Assembly: GCF_014648635.1 (NCBI RefSeq)
Contig: NZ_BMRM01000003.1
Span: forward strand, 1-64,000
Direction of reading: 5' to 3'
DNA: 64,000 nt
From: Streptomyces cinerochromogenes
GTDB taxonomy: Bacteria; Actinomycetota; Actinomycetes; Streptomycetales; Streptomycetaceae
In this document: one piece after another, positions 18,817 through 27,359 of the stretch
How the letters are laid out: each line of letters starts with the position of its first letter
How positions within the stretch are numbered: position 1 is the stretch's first letter
Program-made: the position numbers and the translations under genes
Notes under the pieces: model-generated
The model's input: only the letters and a program-made list of their open reading frames with translations
Told to the model about the DNA's origin: nothing
Databases searched by the model: none

Positions 18817-19428
18817 TCACCGCCGCCCGGCGTCGGCGGCGACCTGGGCCAGAGTGCGTCCGGTCCGCACCGAACGGGCCCGGCGGGGATCGGGGGTACC
18901 GTGTCCGTCCGCCCGGGCGGGCCCCTTGCGCACCAGCAGCCAGGCGTCCTCCCCGTCCGCGCCGCTCCGGAAGCGGGTGAGGGCGTACTCGCCGTGCAGC
19001 TTGCTGCCGTGGAGCCGGAAGGTGGCGTGCCCGCGCTCCAGGGACTCGGCGAAGTCCACCGGACGCCCCCGGCGGTCGTGGCTGAGCGGCTCGTACGTCC
19101 CGCGGTCCCACACGATCACCGTGCCGCCGCCGTACTCGCCCTTCGGGATGACACCCTCGAAGTCCTCGTACTCCAGCGGATGGTCCTCGGTCGGCACCGC
19201 CAGCCGCTTGTCCGCCGGGTCGCCGGACGGGCCCTTCGGTACGGACCAGGACCTGAGGACGTCGCCCACCTGGAGCCGGAAGTCGAAGTGCATGCGCCGC
19301 GCGTCGTGGATCTGCACCACGAACCGCGGCGCGCCGCCCTCGGCCCGGGCCGCCCGCCCCGAGGGCTCACGGGTCCGCTCGAAGTCGCGCTTGCCGCGGT
19401 ACGTCCGCAGCCGGTCCTCCTCCGCCAC
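18817..19428 (-). CDS. Stand-alone LigD-type 3'-phosphoesterase domain protein
   Basis: About 203 residues. GTG 19428 is taken as start because AAGGAG lies 6 nt upstream; the frame is open further but enters tandem repeats. The domain signatures are RFVVQIHDARRMHFDFRLQ, SWSVPKGPSGDP, EDHPLEYEDFEGVIPKGEYGGGTVIVWDRGTYEP and WLLVRKGP, the pattern of the PE domain of LigD that trims 3' ends in NHEJ. Here it is a separate protein without polymerase or ligase domains; the ATP-dependent ligase at 8702-9691 could be a partner. The C-terminus (ARSVRTGRTLAQVAAD) is a short extension. Confidence 0.9.
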   Translation of the reverse strand: MAEEDRLRTYRGKRDFERTREPSGRAARAEGGAPRFVVQIHDARRMHFDFRLQVGDVLRSWSVPKGPSGDPADKRLAVPTEDHPLEYEDFEGVIPKGEYGGGTVIVWDRGTYEPLSHDRRGRPVDFAESLERGHATFRLHGSKLHGEYALTRFRSGADGEDAWLLVRKGPARADGHGTPDPRRARSVRTGRTLAQVAADAGRR

Positions 19429-19447
19429 CACGGGCTCCTTCCGTCTC

Positions 19448-19511
19448 CTGCGTACGACGTCGGCTGCGTACGACGTCTGCTGCGTACGGCATCTCCTGCG
19501 TACGGCGCCTC
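19448..19511. repeat. Four 16-bp tandem repeats upstream of the phosphoesterase gene
   Basis: Units at 19448, 19464, 19480 and 19496 share CTGCGTACGRCRYCTS-type sequence (first unit CTGCGTACGACGTCGG). They lie 20-83 bp upstream of the GTG at 19428, in its promoter or leader. The core GTACG(A/G)C is repeated every 16 bp. Each GTAC is self-complementary, so the array could also bind a protein on one face at 1.5 helical turns. Confidence 0.8.
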
Positions 19512-19588
19512 CCGGCCCACGTCTCCCGCGCACGGGGTTCCTTCCGTACGCCGCCTCGGGCGCCCCGGGTACCCGCCCGGTGTGCCGT

Positions 19589-20452
19589 TCAGCCCGCGAT
19601 GCCGTTCAGCTCGGCCAGCGCGTCGTCCGGCAGCACCAGGTCCGCCGCGGCGGTGTTCTCCCTCAGGTGCGCGGGCGAGGAGGTGCCCGGGATGAGCACG
19701 ATGTTCGGCGAGCGCCGCAGCAGCCACGCCAGCGCCACCTGCTGCGGCGAGGCCCCCAGCCGTGCCGCCACCTCCGCCAGCGTCCCGGACTGCAGCGGGG
19801 TGAACCCGCCGAGCGGGAAGTAGGGCACGTAGGCGATGTTCTCCGCCGCGGTGCGCTCCAGCAGCGCGTCGTCCCGCCGGTCCGCCAGGTTGTACAGGTT
19901 CTGCACGGTCACCACCGGCGCGATCGCCCGGGCCTCGTCCAGCTGGGCCGCGGACGCCGTGCTCAGCCCCAGGTGCCGGATCAGCCCCCGCTCCCGCAGC
20001 CCGGCCAGGGCACCGAACTGGTCGGCGACGGAGTCCTCGTTCGGGGTGTCCATGTCGCCGAGCCGCAGATTGACCACGTCCAGGGTGTCCACGCCGAGGT
20101 TCCGCAGATTGTCGTACACCTGCGCCTTCAGGTCCTCGGGATGCCGCGAGACGATCCAGCTGCCGTCCGCTCCCCGGCGGGCGCCGACCTTGGTGACCAG
20201 GTGCAGGCCCTCCGGGTACGGGTGCAGGGCCTGCCTGATGAGCTCGTTGACGACGACGGGGCCGTAGAAGTCCGCCGTGTCGATGTGGGTGATGCCCGCC
20301 TCCACCACCGCGCGCAGCACCGCGACCGCCCGGTCCCGGTCGCGCGGCGGACCGAAGACGTGCGGCCCGGCCAGCTGCATGGCGCCGTAACCGACACGGG
20401 TCAGGGTCAGGCCGTCGGCCGGGGTGACGGTGCCGCCGAGCTGTGCAGTCAT
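19589..20452 (-). CDS. Aldo/keto reductase
   Basis: A 287-residue NADPH-dependent oxidoreductase of the AKR superfamily. Visible are GYGAMQLAGPHVFGPP, HIDTADFYGP (catalytic Asp and Tyr region), LVTKVGARRG with the catalytic Lys, the His region replaced by VVNLRLGDM (many oxidoreductases of this subgroup show this), and LRRSPNIVLIPGTSSPAHLREN for the cofactor phosphate. ATG 20452 has GAGAGG 6 nt upstream. Divergent from an XRE regulator across 148 bp that carries an inverted repeat; it is likely the target of that regulator. Confidence 0.92.
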   Translation of the reverse strand: MTAQLGGTVTPADGLTLTRVGYGAMQLAGPHVFGPPRDRDRAVAVLRAVVEAGITHIDTADFYGPVVVNELIRQALHPYPEGLHLVTKVGARRGADGSWIVSRHPEDLKAQVYDNLRNLGVDTLDVVNLRLGDMDTPNEDSVADQFGALAGLRERGLIRHLGLSTASAAQLDEARAIAPVVTVQNLYNLADRRDDALLERTAAENIAYVPYFPLGGFTPLQSGTLAEVAARLGASPQQVALAWLLRRSPNIVLIPGTSSPAHLRENTAAADLVLPDDALAELNGIAG

Positions 20453-20567
20453 GTCGTACCTCTCAGGAAGCGTGCCGCCGGACCCTCCCGGCGGCCTCGC
20501 CTCCACCCTCCGTCCGGGCCGCCCGGCACGGCAGTGCCCCCGCGTTCCTGGGAGTGACAGGACCAGG

Positions 20568-20595
20568 CACCGTACCTTCGGCCGGCCGTACGGTG
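20568..20595. promoter_or_regulatory. Inverted repeat CACCGTAC-N12-GTACGGTG
   Basis: Perfect 8-bp arms ending 5 bp before the GTG of the XRE regulator. Placement suggests an operator for this regulator, controlling itself and the divergent aldo/keto reductase. Confidence 0.55.
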
Positions 20596-20600
20596 GTGCC

Positions 20601-21458
20601 GTGGACGGATCGAACGCGCTCGGCGAGTTCCTGCGCGCCCGCCGGGCGCTGGTACGGCCCCAGGACGTGGGCCTGCCCGGCGGCGGCCTGCGCCGGGTCC
20701 CCGGCCTGCGCCGCGAGGAGGTCGCGATGCTGGCCGGCATCAGCTCCGACTACTACCTGCGGCTGGAACAGGGCCGCGACCGCAACCCCTCCGCGCAGGT
20801 CCTGCAGGCCATCGCCCGCGTCCTGGGGCTCGACCCCGACGCCACCGCCCACCTCGTCGCGCTCGCCCAGGACCGGCCCGCGCCCGCCGCGCGCCCCGGG
20901 CGCCGGGCCGAGCAGGTCCCGACGAGCCTCCGTCTGCTCATCGACGGCTGGCCGCGCACCCCCGCCTACGTCCAGAACCGCTACACCGACTGCCTGGCCG
21001 CCAACGCCCTCGCCACCGCGCTCACCCCCAACTACACCCCCGGCGTCAACCTGCTCCGCGCCGTGTTCCTCGACCCCGCCGAACGCGCACTGCGCCGGGA
21101 CTGGACGGACCTCACCGCGGAGGGCGTGGCCGCCCTGCGCTCCGCGGCCGGCACCGACCCGGACGACCCCCGGCTGCGCGACCTGGTCGGCGAGCTGTCC
21201 CTGCGCAGCGAACGCTTCCGCACCCTGTGGGCCCGCCACGAGGTCCGCCCCCGGCGCGGCCGGGTCAGCCACCTCACCCACCCCCAGGTCGGCGACCTCG
21301 ACCTGCACTCGGACAAGCTGTCCGTGGACGGCACCGACGGACTCACCCTCGTCGTCTTCCACGCCGAGCCCGGCAGCCGCAGCGCCGAGCTGCTGGACAT
21401 CCTCGGCAGCCTCACCGCACCCCCCGGGACCGCGCGGGACCGTGTGGAGGAGCAGTAG
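20601..21458 (+). CDS. XRE-family regulator with MmyB-like ligand domain
   Basis: A 285-residue regulator. The helix-turn-helix spans ~residues 5-75 (ALGEFLRARRALVRP, GLRREEVAMLAGISSDYYLRLEQGRDRNPSAQVLQAIARVLGL). The C-terminal part from about 105 is the MmyB-like PAS-type domain (LLIDGWPRTPAYVQNRY, AANALATALTPNYTPGVNLLRAVFLDP, HPQVGDLDLHSDKLSVDG). This architecture is abundant in Streptomyces and often controls a divergent oxidoreductase, as here. GTG 20601 lacks a strong ribosome binding site. Confidence 0.93.
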   Translation: MDGSNALGEFLRARRALVRPQDVGLPGGGLRRVPGLRREEVAMLAGISSDYYLRLEQGRDRNPSAQVLQAIARVLGLDPDATAHLVALAQDRPAPAARPGRRAEQVPTSLRLLIDGWPRTPAYVQNRYTDCLAANALATALTPNYTPGVNLLRAVFLDPAERALRRDWTDLTAEGVAALRSAAGTDPDDPRLRDLVGELSLRSERFRTLWARHEVRPRRGRVSHLTHPQVGDLDLHSDKLSVDGTDGLTLVVFHAEPGSRSAELLDILGSLTAPPGTARDRVEEQ

Positions 21459-21545
21459 TCCACCGCCCCGGTCGGGACCGTGCCGGCCCGGATAGGGTGA
21501 GCGGCGATCGACGTGCACAGGCAGGGGAAGAGGGCGGCGGACGGC

Positions 21546-22610
21546 ATGGGCGGCGGCGCGGACAGCAACGGTGTGGGCGGCGGGCGGCCCACCTCCCGGG
21601 ACGTCGCCCGGCTCGCCGGGGTCTCGCACACCGCCGTCTCCTTCGTCTTCAACGGCCGCGCCGAGGGCAACCTCTCGCCCGCCACCCAGGAACGCATCCG
21701 GCAGGCCGCCGCCCGGCTCGGCTACCGGCCCGACCCCGTCGCCCGCGGTCTGCGCCGCCGCCGTACGGCCGTGATCGGTCTGGTCACCGACGAGATCGCC
21801 TCCTCACCGTTCGCCGGACGGCTGCTGCGCGGCGCCATGGAGACCGCCTGGGACCGCGACCACCTCGTGCTCACCGTGGACTCCGGCGGCGACCCGGCGA
21901 AGGAGGACGCGGCCGTCGCCGAACTCCTCGACCGGCGCGTGGACGGCATCATCTACGCCGCGATGTCCCTGCGCCGGGTCCGCGTCCCCGAGGGCCTGCA
22001 CCGCACCCACTCCGTGCTCGCCAACTGCCTGCCGGAGGACGACTCGCTGCCCGCCGTCGTCCCCGCCGAGCGGGCCGGCGGCCGTACCGCCGCACGCCTG
22101 CTGCTGGAGGCCGGGCACCGCAGGCTGGCCGTGGTCGGCGGACAGGACGACATCGCCTCGGTGGAGCGGCTGCGCGGCTTCCGGGACGCGCTGCGCGCCG
22201 AGGGCGTCACCGTGCCCAGGGAGTGGGTCGTCCGCACCGGCGGAGAGATCACCGGCGGCCACGAGGGAGCCGTCCGGCTGCTCGACGGCACCGCCCCGCA
22301 CCAGCGGCCCACCGGCGTCTTCTGCTACAACGACCGGGTCGCGGCAGGCGTGCTGCACGCCGCGACCCGGCTCGGGATCGCCGTACCCGGCGAGCTGTCG
22401 GTGGTCGGGTACGACGACCAGGAACACATGGCCGCCTACCTCACCCCCGCCCTCACCACCGTCGCCCTGCCGCACCGGGCGATGGGCGAGGCCGCGGCCC
22501 GGCTGCTGCTCGACGCCATCGACACCGGCCGCACCCCGCCCGCCACCGTACGGCGCCTCGCCTGCCGCGTGGTCAGCCGCGCCTCGGTGGGACCTGCTCC
22601 CACGCGCTGA
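21546..22610 (+). CDS. LacI-family regulator of the fructan-use locus
   Basis: A 354-residue repressor. HTH: TSRDVARLAGVSHTAVSFVFNGR and LSPATQERIRQAAARLGYRPDPVARGLR (about 15-70). The periplasmic-binding effector domain includes AVIGLVTDEIASSPFAGRLLRGAME, VDGIIYAAMSL, VFCYNDRVAAGVL and LSVVGYDDQEHMAAYLTP. ATG 21546 is chosen; GTG 21513 is an upstream option. It is convergent with, and overlaps by 38 bp, the end of the GH32 gene, the last in the transport operon. Candidate operators lie at 27221-27234 and 27303-27314; the effector is probably fructose or a fructo-oligosaccharide (inference from context). Confidence 0.93.
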   Translation: MGGGADSNGVGGGRPTSRDVARLAGVSHTAVSFVFNGRAEGNLSPATQERIRQAAARLGYRPDPVARGLRRRRTAVIGLVTDEIASSPFAGRLLRGAMETAWDRDHLVLTVDSGGDPAKEDAAVAELLDRRVDGIIYAAMSLRRVRVPEGLHRTHSVLANCLPEDDSLPAVVPAERAGGRTAARLLLEAGHRRLAVVGGQDDIASVERLRGFRDALRAEGVTVPREWVVRTGGEITGGHEGAVRLLDGTAPHQRPTGVFCYNDRVAAGVLHAATRLGIAVPGELSVVGYDDQEHMAAYLTPALTTVALPHRAMGEAAARLLLDAIDTGRTPPATVRRLACRVVSRASVGPAPTR

Positions 22611-23982
22611 CCTCGGCGTCCCCTTCGACCACCAGCTCGGGCACGTCGTCCGGCCGGCGGTAGACCCGCTCGGTCACCGTCGCCCGGTCCGCCGCGAACA
22701 GTTCGAGCAGCGAGCCGTCGGCCAGGAGCCGCACGGACAGGGACGGGCCGGGCGGCACGCTCACCGTGAGCGGAGCCGCGCCCTCGGTACCCTCGCGGGG
22801 CCAGCCCGAGCGGTCCAGGACGACGGTGCCCGTGTCCGGGTCCAGCCGGACCGTCAGCGCCCGGTCCCGGTCCGCCGCCCGCAGCAGGGTGACCGTGGTG
22901 CTGCCGCGCGCGGTCACGGTCAGGTCGTACGCCGGCGGAAGCGGCACCGCCCGCCCCGGCGCGGTCGCGAACGGCTCGGTGGCGCGCAGGAGTTCCAGCT
23001 CGGGGGCGGGTGCGACCCGCAGCGCGCCGTCGGGGTGGACGTCGACGACCCGGGGCGCGGTGAGCGTGCCCGCCCAGCCCGCCGCCAGTACCGCCGCCTC
23101 GTCCCGCGCCTCCCACGACCAGCCCCACATCAGGGCCCGGCCGGGCTCCTGGAGGACGGCGGGAGCGTAGAAGTCCCGGCCGTGGTCGAGCCGGCCGCCG
23201 AGGCGGGGGAGAAAGCCCAGCCGCCCCCGCGCGTCCGCTGCCAGCCGGCCCGTGAGATATCCGGTGGTGCGGGGCTCGCCGTCCCACAGGGACACCACCA
23301 GGACGTGGTCGCCGGTGGCCGTCTCGAACAGCTGGGGGCACTCCCAGCCGACCGCCTTGTCCCCGAACGCGCCGGCGGCGACCGGATCACGGCCGTCCAG
23401 CAGGACGCCCGCGAACCGCCAGTCGGTCAGCTCGTCGCAGTCGTACAGCAGCACCGACGGGGTGCCGTCGGCGTGGCCGGCTCCGACGAGGGCCCAGCGC
23501 CGGCCGGCGTGCCGGAAGACGAACGGGTCACGGAACATGACCACGCCGAGTCCCGCGGGCGGTCCCGCGACCACCGGGGCGGGCAGGGGCCGCCAGGACA
23601 GGAGCCGGTCGTCGGCCGGGTCGGCGGCACGGGCCAGGCAGACGGTGCCGAGCCCGGTGTGGGTGCGGTCGACGCCGGTGTACACCGCCGTGGGCACCCC
23701 GCCGTCGTCCACCACACAGCCCGACCAGCAGCCCGCCTCGTCGGGGCCGCCGGGTGTCGGGGTGAGCGCGACGGGGTGGTGCTCCCAGTGGACGAGGTCG
23801 GGGCTGGAGACATGGCCCCAGTGGACATCGGCGTGCACCGGCGCGGCCGGGTTGTGCTGGTAGAAGAGGTGGTGGCGGCCACGCCAGCGGAAGGGGCCGT
23901 TGGGGTCGTTGGCCCAGCCCGCGGGCGGGCGGACCCGGAAGCGCGGGGCGGCCGGGTCGGGGGCGGGAGCGGTGGGGCTCAA
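22573..23982 (-). CDS. Intracellular GH32 beta-fructosidase
   Basis: A 469-residue GH32 enzyme with no signal peptide, so it should hydrolyse imported fructo-oligosaccharides or sucrose in the cytoplasm. The catalytic triad is complete: nucleophile D26 in WANDPNGP, the RDP motif in MFRDPFVF, and acid/base E214 in WECPQLF; a beta-sandwich C-terminal domain follows. The TTG start at 23982 overlaps the permease stop as TTGA and has AGGAG 7 nt upstream, so it is the last gene of the ABC operon. Its 3' end overlaps the convergent LacI gene. Confidence 0.95.
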   Translation of the reverse strand: MSPTAPAPDPAAPRFRVRPPAGWANDPNGPFRWRGRHHLFYQHNPAAPVHADVHWGHVSSPDLVHWEHHPVALTPTPGGPDEAGCWSGCVVDDGGVPTAVYTGVDRTHTGLGTVCLARAADPADDRLLSWRPLPAPVVAGPPAGLGVVMFRDPFVFRHAGRRWALVGAGHADGTPSVLLYDCDELTDWRFAGVLLDGRDPVAAGAFGDKAVGWECPQLFETATGDHVLVVSLWDGEPRTTGYLTGRLAADARGRLGFLPRLGGRLDHGRDFYAPAVLQEPGRALMWGWSWEARDEAAVLAAGWAGTLTAPRVVDVHPDGALRVAPAPELELLRATEPFATAPGRAVPLPPAYDLTVTARGSTTVTLLRAADRDRALTVRLDPDTGTVVLDRSGWPREGTEGAAPLTVSVPPGPSLSVRLLADGSLLELFAADRATVTERVYRRPDDVPELVVEGDAEVSAWEQVPPRRG

Positions 23983-24851
23983 CGGTTGACTCCTGCGGAG
24001 GTGATGCCCTCGCGCAGAGGGCGCTGGCCGACGACGAACACGGCGACGGCGGGGATCATGGAGAGGACGACACCGGCGAGGACCACCGAGATGGAACCGG
24101 TGCCGAGGTTGCCCTGGAGGGAGACCAGACCCAGCGGCAGGGTGTAGTTCTGGCCGGAGGTCTCCAGGATCAGCGGGCGGAAGAACTCGTTCCAGTGGTA
24201 GTTGAAGGCGAGCACGCCGACGATGGCCAGGCCCGGCCGGGCCAGCGGCGCGTACACGGACCGGAAGATCCGCCAGGGCCCGGCGCCGTCCAGCATCGCC
24301 GCCTCGCCGAGGTCCTTCGGCATGCCGAGGAAGTACTGGCGCATCAGGAAGGTGCCGAACGCGGTCGGGAACGCCGGAACGATCAGACCGAGCAGCGTGT
24401 CGGTCAGCCCCGTCGACTTGAGCACCAGGAACACCGGGACGATCGTGACCTGCAAGGGGACCATCATGGTCGCCAGCACCAGACCGAACAGCGGTTTCTT
24501 GAAACGGAAGTCGAGCCGGGCGAACGCGTACCCGGCGAGCCCCGCGGTCACCATCTGGCCGAGGGCGACCAACGCGGTCACCAGGGTCGAGTTGAGCGCG
24601 AGGAGCCACACGTCGATCTGCTCGAAGACACCGTGATAGGCGGCGGTGCTGGGATGCACGGGAATGATCTGCGGTGGCAGCTCGAACGACTCCGCCGGAG
24701 TGCGCAGCGAGGTCGACACGGTCCAGACGACCGGGCCGAGGGTCAGCAGCGCGCACACGGTCAGCCCGGCGATCCGCGCCCACGGCCCGAGCGAGTGCCG
24801 GGCGCGGCTGAGGGTCAGGGTCGGTTGGCTCATGGGACTCACCCGGCTCAC
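23979..24851 (-). CDS. ABC sugar permease, MalG-type
   Basis: A 290-residue inner-membrane permease with six hydrophobic segments. The EAA loop is EAAMLDGAGPWRIFRSVYAPLARP, which contacts the ATPase. GTG 24851 overlaps the upstream permease stop (GTGA); ATG 24833 is a possible alternative. With the MalF-type partner and the binding protein it forms a CUT1 importer. No ATPase gene is present, so it must share one, as CUT1 systems in Streptomyces share MsiK. Confidence 0.95.
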   Translation of the reverse strand: MSRVSPMSQPTLTLSRARHSLGPWARIAGLTVCALLTLGPVVWTVSTSLRTPAESFELPPQIIPVHPSTAAYHGVFEQIDVWLLALNSTLVTALVALGQMVTAGLAGYAFARLDFRFKKPLFGLVLATMMVPLQVTIVPVFLVLKSTGLTDTLLGLIVPAFPTAFGTFLMRQYFLGMPKDLGEAAMLDGAGPWRIFRSVYAPLARPGLAIVGVLAFNYHWNEFFRPLILETSGQNYTLPLGLVSLQGNLGTGSISVVLAGVVLSMIPAVAVFVVGQRPLREGITSAGVNR

Positions 24852-25804
24852 TGGTAGTGGACGAAACGCCGGCTGAGCCGGAACTGGAGGGCGGTGACCG
24901 CCATGATCAGCACGAAGAGCAGCACGCCCACCGCGGACGCCTCACCGAAGCGCAGCTGCTCGAACGCCTTCTCGTAGATGACCATCACGACGGTGCGGGT
25001 GGAGTCGCCGGGTCCGCCGTCGGTGAGGACGTACGGCTGCTCGAACACCTGGAGCGCGTTGATGATGCCGACCACCGACGCCACCAGCAGGGTGGGGGAG
25101 AGCAGGGGGAGGGTGACGGCGAGGTGCTTGCGCAGGCCGGTCGCGCCGTCGAGGGCGGCCGCCTCGTGGATCTCCTTCGGGATGTTGTTCAAGCCGCCCA
25201 CGAACAGCAGGAACGAGAACCCGAACTGCTGCCACACGTACACGATGACCACCGTGGCCATCGCGCCGTGCTCGGAGGTCAGCCAGGGCACGGGAGCGAG
25301 ACCGAACAGGCCGATCAGCCAGTTGACCACGCCGAAGTCCTGGTTGAACAGATACTTCATCACGACCGAGATGGACGCGGCCGAGAGCACCAGCGGAAAG
25401 AAGAACGCCGACCGGAAGACCGAGCGCAGCCATGCCGGCATCCGGCCGTTCAGCGTCAGGGCGAGCCCCAGCGCGATCAGGAGCTGCGCGGCGACCGCGA
25501 AGACCATGAAGACGAGCGTGTTGCGGAAGGAGACCAGGACGGTCGAATCGCTGAAGATCTCCCGGTAGTTCGCCGTCCCGGCGAAACCGGGCGCGTCGAT
25601 CACGTTCCAGTGGAAGAGGCTCAGCACGACCGAACCGACGATCGGTACGACCGTGAAGACCACGATCCCGACCACGGTCGGCGCCAGGAACAGGGCCGCC
25701 AGCAGCCGCGTCCCCCGCTCCCGCGCCGAGGGCCGCACAGCCGCCGCGCCCGGGCTCGCGGCCCGCGTCCGGACGGCGGGGATCCGGGTGCCGGTGTCCG
25801 TCAT
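24848..25804 (-). CDS. ABC sugar permease, MalF-type
   Basis: A 318-residue permease. After a charged N-terminus come six transmembrane segments (LAALFLAPTVVGIVVFTVVP first). The EAA loop is EAAALDGATGLRKHLAVTLPLLSP. ATG 25804 overlaps the binding-protein stop by 4 nt (ATGA). The typical CUT1 signature near the C-terminus (QPYVLTDGGPGDSTRTVVMVIYEKAF) is intact. It is the second gene of the fructan-import operon. Confidence 0.95.
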   Translation of the reverse strand: MTDTGTRIPAVRTRAASPGAAAVRPSARERGTRLLAALFLAPTVVGIVVFTVVPIVGSVVLSLFHWNVIDAPGFAGTANYREIFSDSTVLVSFRNTLVFMVFAVAAQLLIALGLALTLNGRMPAWLRSVFRSAFFFPLVLSAASISVVMKYLFNQDFGVVNWLIGLFGLAPVPWLTSEHGAMATVVIVYVWQQFGFSFLLFVGGLNNIPKEIHEAAALDGATGLRKHLAVTLPLLSPTLLVASVVGIINALQVFEQPYVLTDGGPGDSTRTVVMVIYEKAFEQLRFGEASAVGVLLFVLIMAVTALQFRLSRRFVHYQ

Positions 25805-27210
25805 ACGTCACGCTCCATGGCCTTCTCCAGGTCCCCCTGCATCCGGCGCAGCGCGGGCCCCACCGCGCCCGGGCTCGCCAGCGCCGTCCCGGTGTGCTTG
25901 AGCAGCACCTGCGTCACCTCCGCGACCTGCGGCGGCGCCGGAATGGGCCCGGTGTCGGGAAACCTGTCGAGGGTGTCGTAGAAGACCCGCCAGTGCGCCG
26001 GACCGGTCTCCCGGTAGCGGGCGGTGGTCAGCATCGAACGGCGGGCCGGGGTCGTCTGGTTGGTGGTGAACAGCTCGCCCAGGGTCTCCCGCCGCGCGGA
26101 GTACTTGATGAACTCCCAGGCCTCGTCCTGCTTCTTCGAGGTGCGCAGCAGCGCGTAGCCGGCCGCGCCGAACTGGTGCCGCTGGGTGTGCCGGCGCGGG
26201 AAGTACTGCACGTCGAAGCCGTCGGCGCGCATCCCGGCCAGATGGAGGCCGCCCGCCCAGAAACCGCCGGCCGGGGTGACCCCGACCCGGCCGGTGGAGA
26301 ACACCCCGATGAGGTTCTGGCCGTTGCCGCCCTCCGGCCGGGTGCACAGCCCGTCATGGACCAGGGAGGCGAGATAGTCGTACGCCTCCACCACCCGGTC
26401 GTCCGTGGCCTGCGGGGTCGTCCAGCGGAAGCCGCCGCCGCGGCCCCGGCGCCGGTCCGCCGGGTAGAAGGAGTCCCACAGCCAGGAGCCGCCCGGTGCC
26501 TTGGACTCCGCGAGCAGGTTGGTGCCGTTCGCGAACAGCCACGGGACCACCCCGCCCCACAGCCGGTTGGTCCAGAAGTACGGTGTGAAGTGGGAGTCGC
26601 TCGCCTTCTTCATCCGGCGCAGCAGGGCGGTGAAGTCGTCCCGCGTCCAGTCGGCGGCCGGGAAGTCGGCGCCGGCCCGCCGCAGCACCCGGGTGTTGAG
26701 GTACATGTCGGCGGCGTTGAACTCGATCGGCAGCTGGTACAGGCTGCCCTCGTACATCATCGACTCCACCAGCGAGGGGTGGACGTCGGCGAAGTACTCC
26801 TTCAGCTCGGCCGCGTCCCGCCGGACCCAGCGGTCCAGCGGGACACCGAGGTGCCGGGCGAACAACTGCACGCCCTCGGTGGCCACGTAGACCAGGTCGG
26901 GCGCGGTGCCCGCGGCGATCTGCGTGAGGATCTTCGCGAAGAAGTCCGACCAGTCCACGGCCTGCACCGCGTTGATCCGGACCTTGATGTCGGGGTGCAG
27001 CCTGCGGAAGCCGTCGACGAGGGCGCGGACCCCGGCCGGGGCGAACGCGGAACCCAGGGTCGCGACGACCAGCGAGCCGTCGTCGCGGCCCGGGATGTCG
27101 GCCCCGGTGAGCCGGTCCCAGCTCGCGGCGGTACCGGCGAGCGCGGCGGCCCCCGCGCCGTAGGCGCCGTACCGCAGCAGGGCGCGGCGGGAGAGGAGCG
27201 AGTCGGTCAT
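25801..27210 (-). CDS. ABC sugar-binding protein, Tat-type signal
   Basis: A 469-residue solute-binding protein, first gene of the operon. The N-terminus has SRRALLRYGAYGAGAAALAG, a twin-arginine signal without a lipobox Cys, so it may be released or stay tethered by the uncleaved segment. The mature part shows the CUT1 pattern: VDGFRRLHPDIKVRINAVQ, QIAAGTAPDLVYV, YQLPIEFNAADMYLNTRVLRRAG and AWEFIKYSARRETLGELFTTNQ. ATG 27210 has no strong Shine-Dalgarno sequence. Together with the divergent secreted GH32 it should bind fructose oligomers. Confidence 0.93.
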   Translation of the reverse strand: MTDSLLSRRALLRYGAYGAGAAALAGTAASWDRLTGADIPGRDDGSLVVATLGSAFAPAGVRALVDGFRRLHPDIKVRINAVQAVDWSDFFAKILTQIAAGTAPDLVYVATEGVQLFARHLGVPLDRWVRRDAAELKEYFADVHPSLVESMMYEGSLYQLPIEFNAADMYLNTRVLRRAGADFPAADWTRDDFTALLRRMKKASDSHFTPYFWTNRLWGGVVPWLFANGTNLLAESKAPGGSWLWDSFYPADRRRGRGGGFRWTTPQATDDRVVEAYDYLASLVHDGLCTRPEGGNGQNLIGVFSTGRVGVTPAGGFWAGGLHLAGMRADGFDVQYFPRRHTQRHQFGAAGYALLRTSKKQDEAWEFIKYSARRETLGELFTTNQTTPARRSMLTTARYRETGPAHWRVFYDTLDRFPDTGPIPAPPQVAEVTQVLLKHTGTALASPGAVGPALRRMQGDLEKAMERDV

Positions 27211-27220
27211 CCGAACGTGC

Positions 27221-27234
27221 CTAACTCGTGTTAG
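27221..27234. promoter_or_regulatory. Candidate LacI operator 1 (CTAAC-TCGT-GTTAG)
   Basis: Perfect 5-bp arms around TCGT, 11 bp upstream of the binding-protein ATG and downstream of its candidate promoter, where a repressor would block elongation. It shares CCTAACTCGT with operator 2, in opposite orientation. Confidence 0.65.
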
Positions 27235-27252
27235 TCGAGGAGTGATGCCCAG

Positions 27253-27282
27253 ATCATGAGAAGCGGGCCAGAGCCGTGTCAA
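27253..27282 (-). promoter_or_regulatory. Candidate promoter of the ABC-GH32 operon
   Basis: On the minus strand, TTGACA (27282-27277) and CATGAT (27258-27253) with an 18-bp spacer. The -35 is consensus, the -10 moderate. Confidence 0.5.
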
Positions 27283-27295
27283 GGTGCGGGACGGC

Positions 27296-27323
27296 TTGAC
27301 CTTTAACGAGTTAGGTCTACAGT
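27296..27323 (+). promoter_or_regulatory. Promoter of the secreted GH32 gene
   Basis: TTGACC (27296-27301) and TACAGT (27318-27323) with a 16-bp spacer, 36 bp before the ATG. Operator 2 lies entirely inside the spacer. Confidence 0.65.
27303..27314. promoter_or_regulatory. Candidate LacI operator 2 (TTAACGAGTTAG)
   Basis: Located between the -35 and -10 boxes of the secreted GH32 promoter. Read on the minus strand it is CTAACTCGTTAA, the same CTAACTCGT core as operator 1, so one repressor could silence both directions. Confidence 0.65.
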
Positions 27324-27359
27324 CCTGGAAGCCGACGAACCGTCAGGAGGGGACGATCC

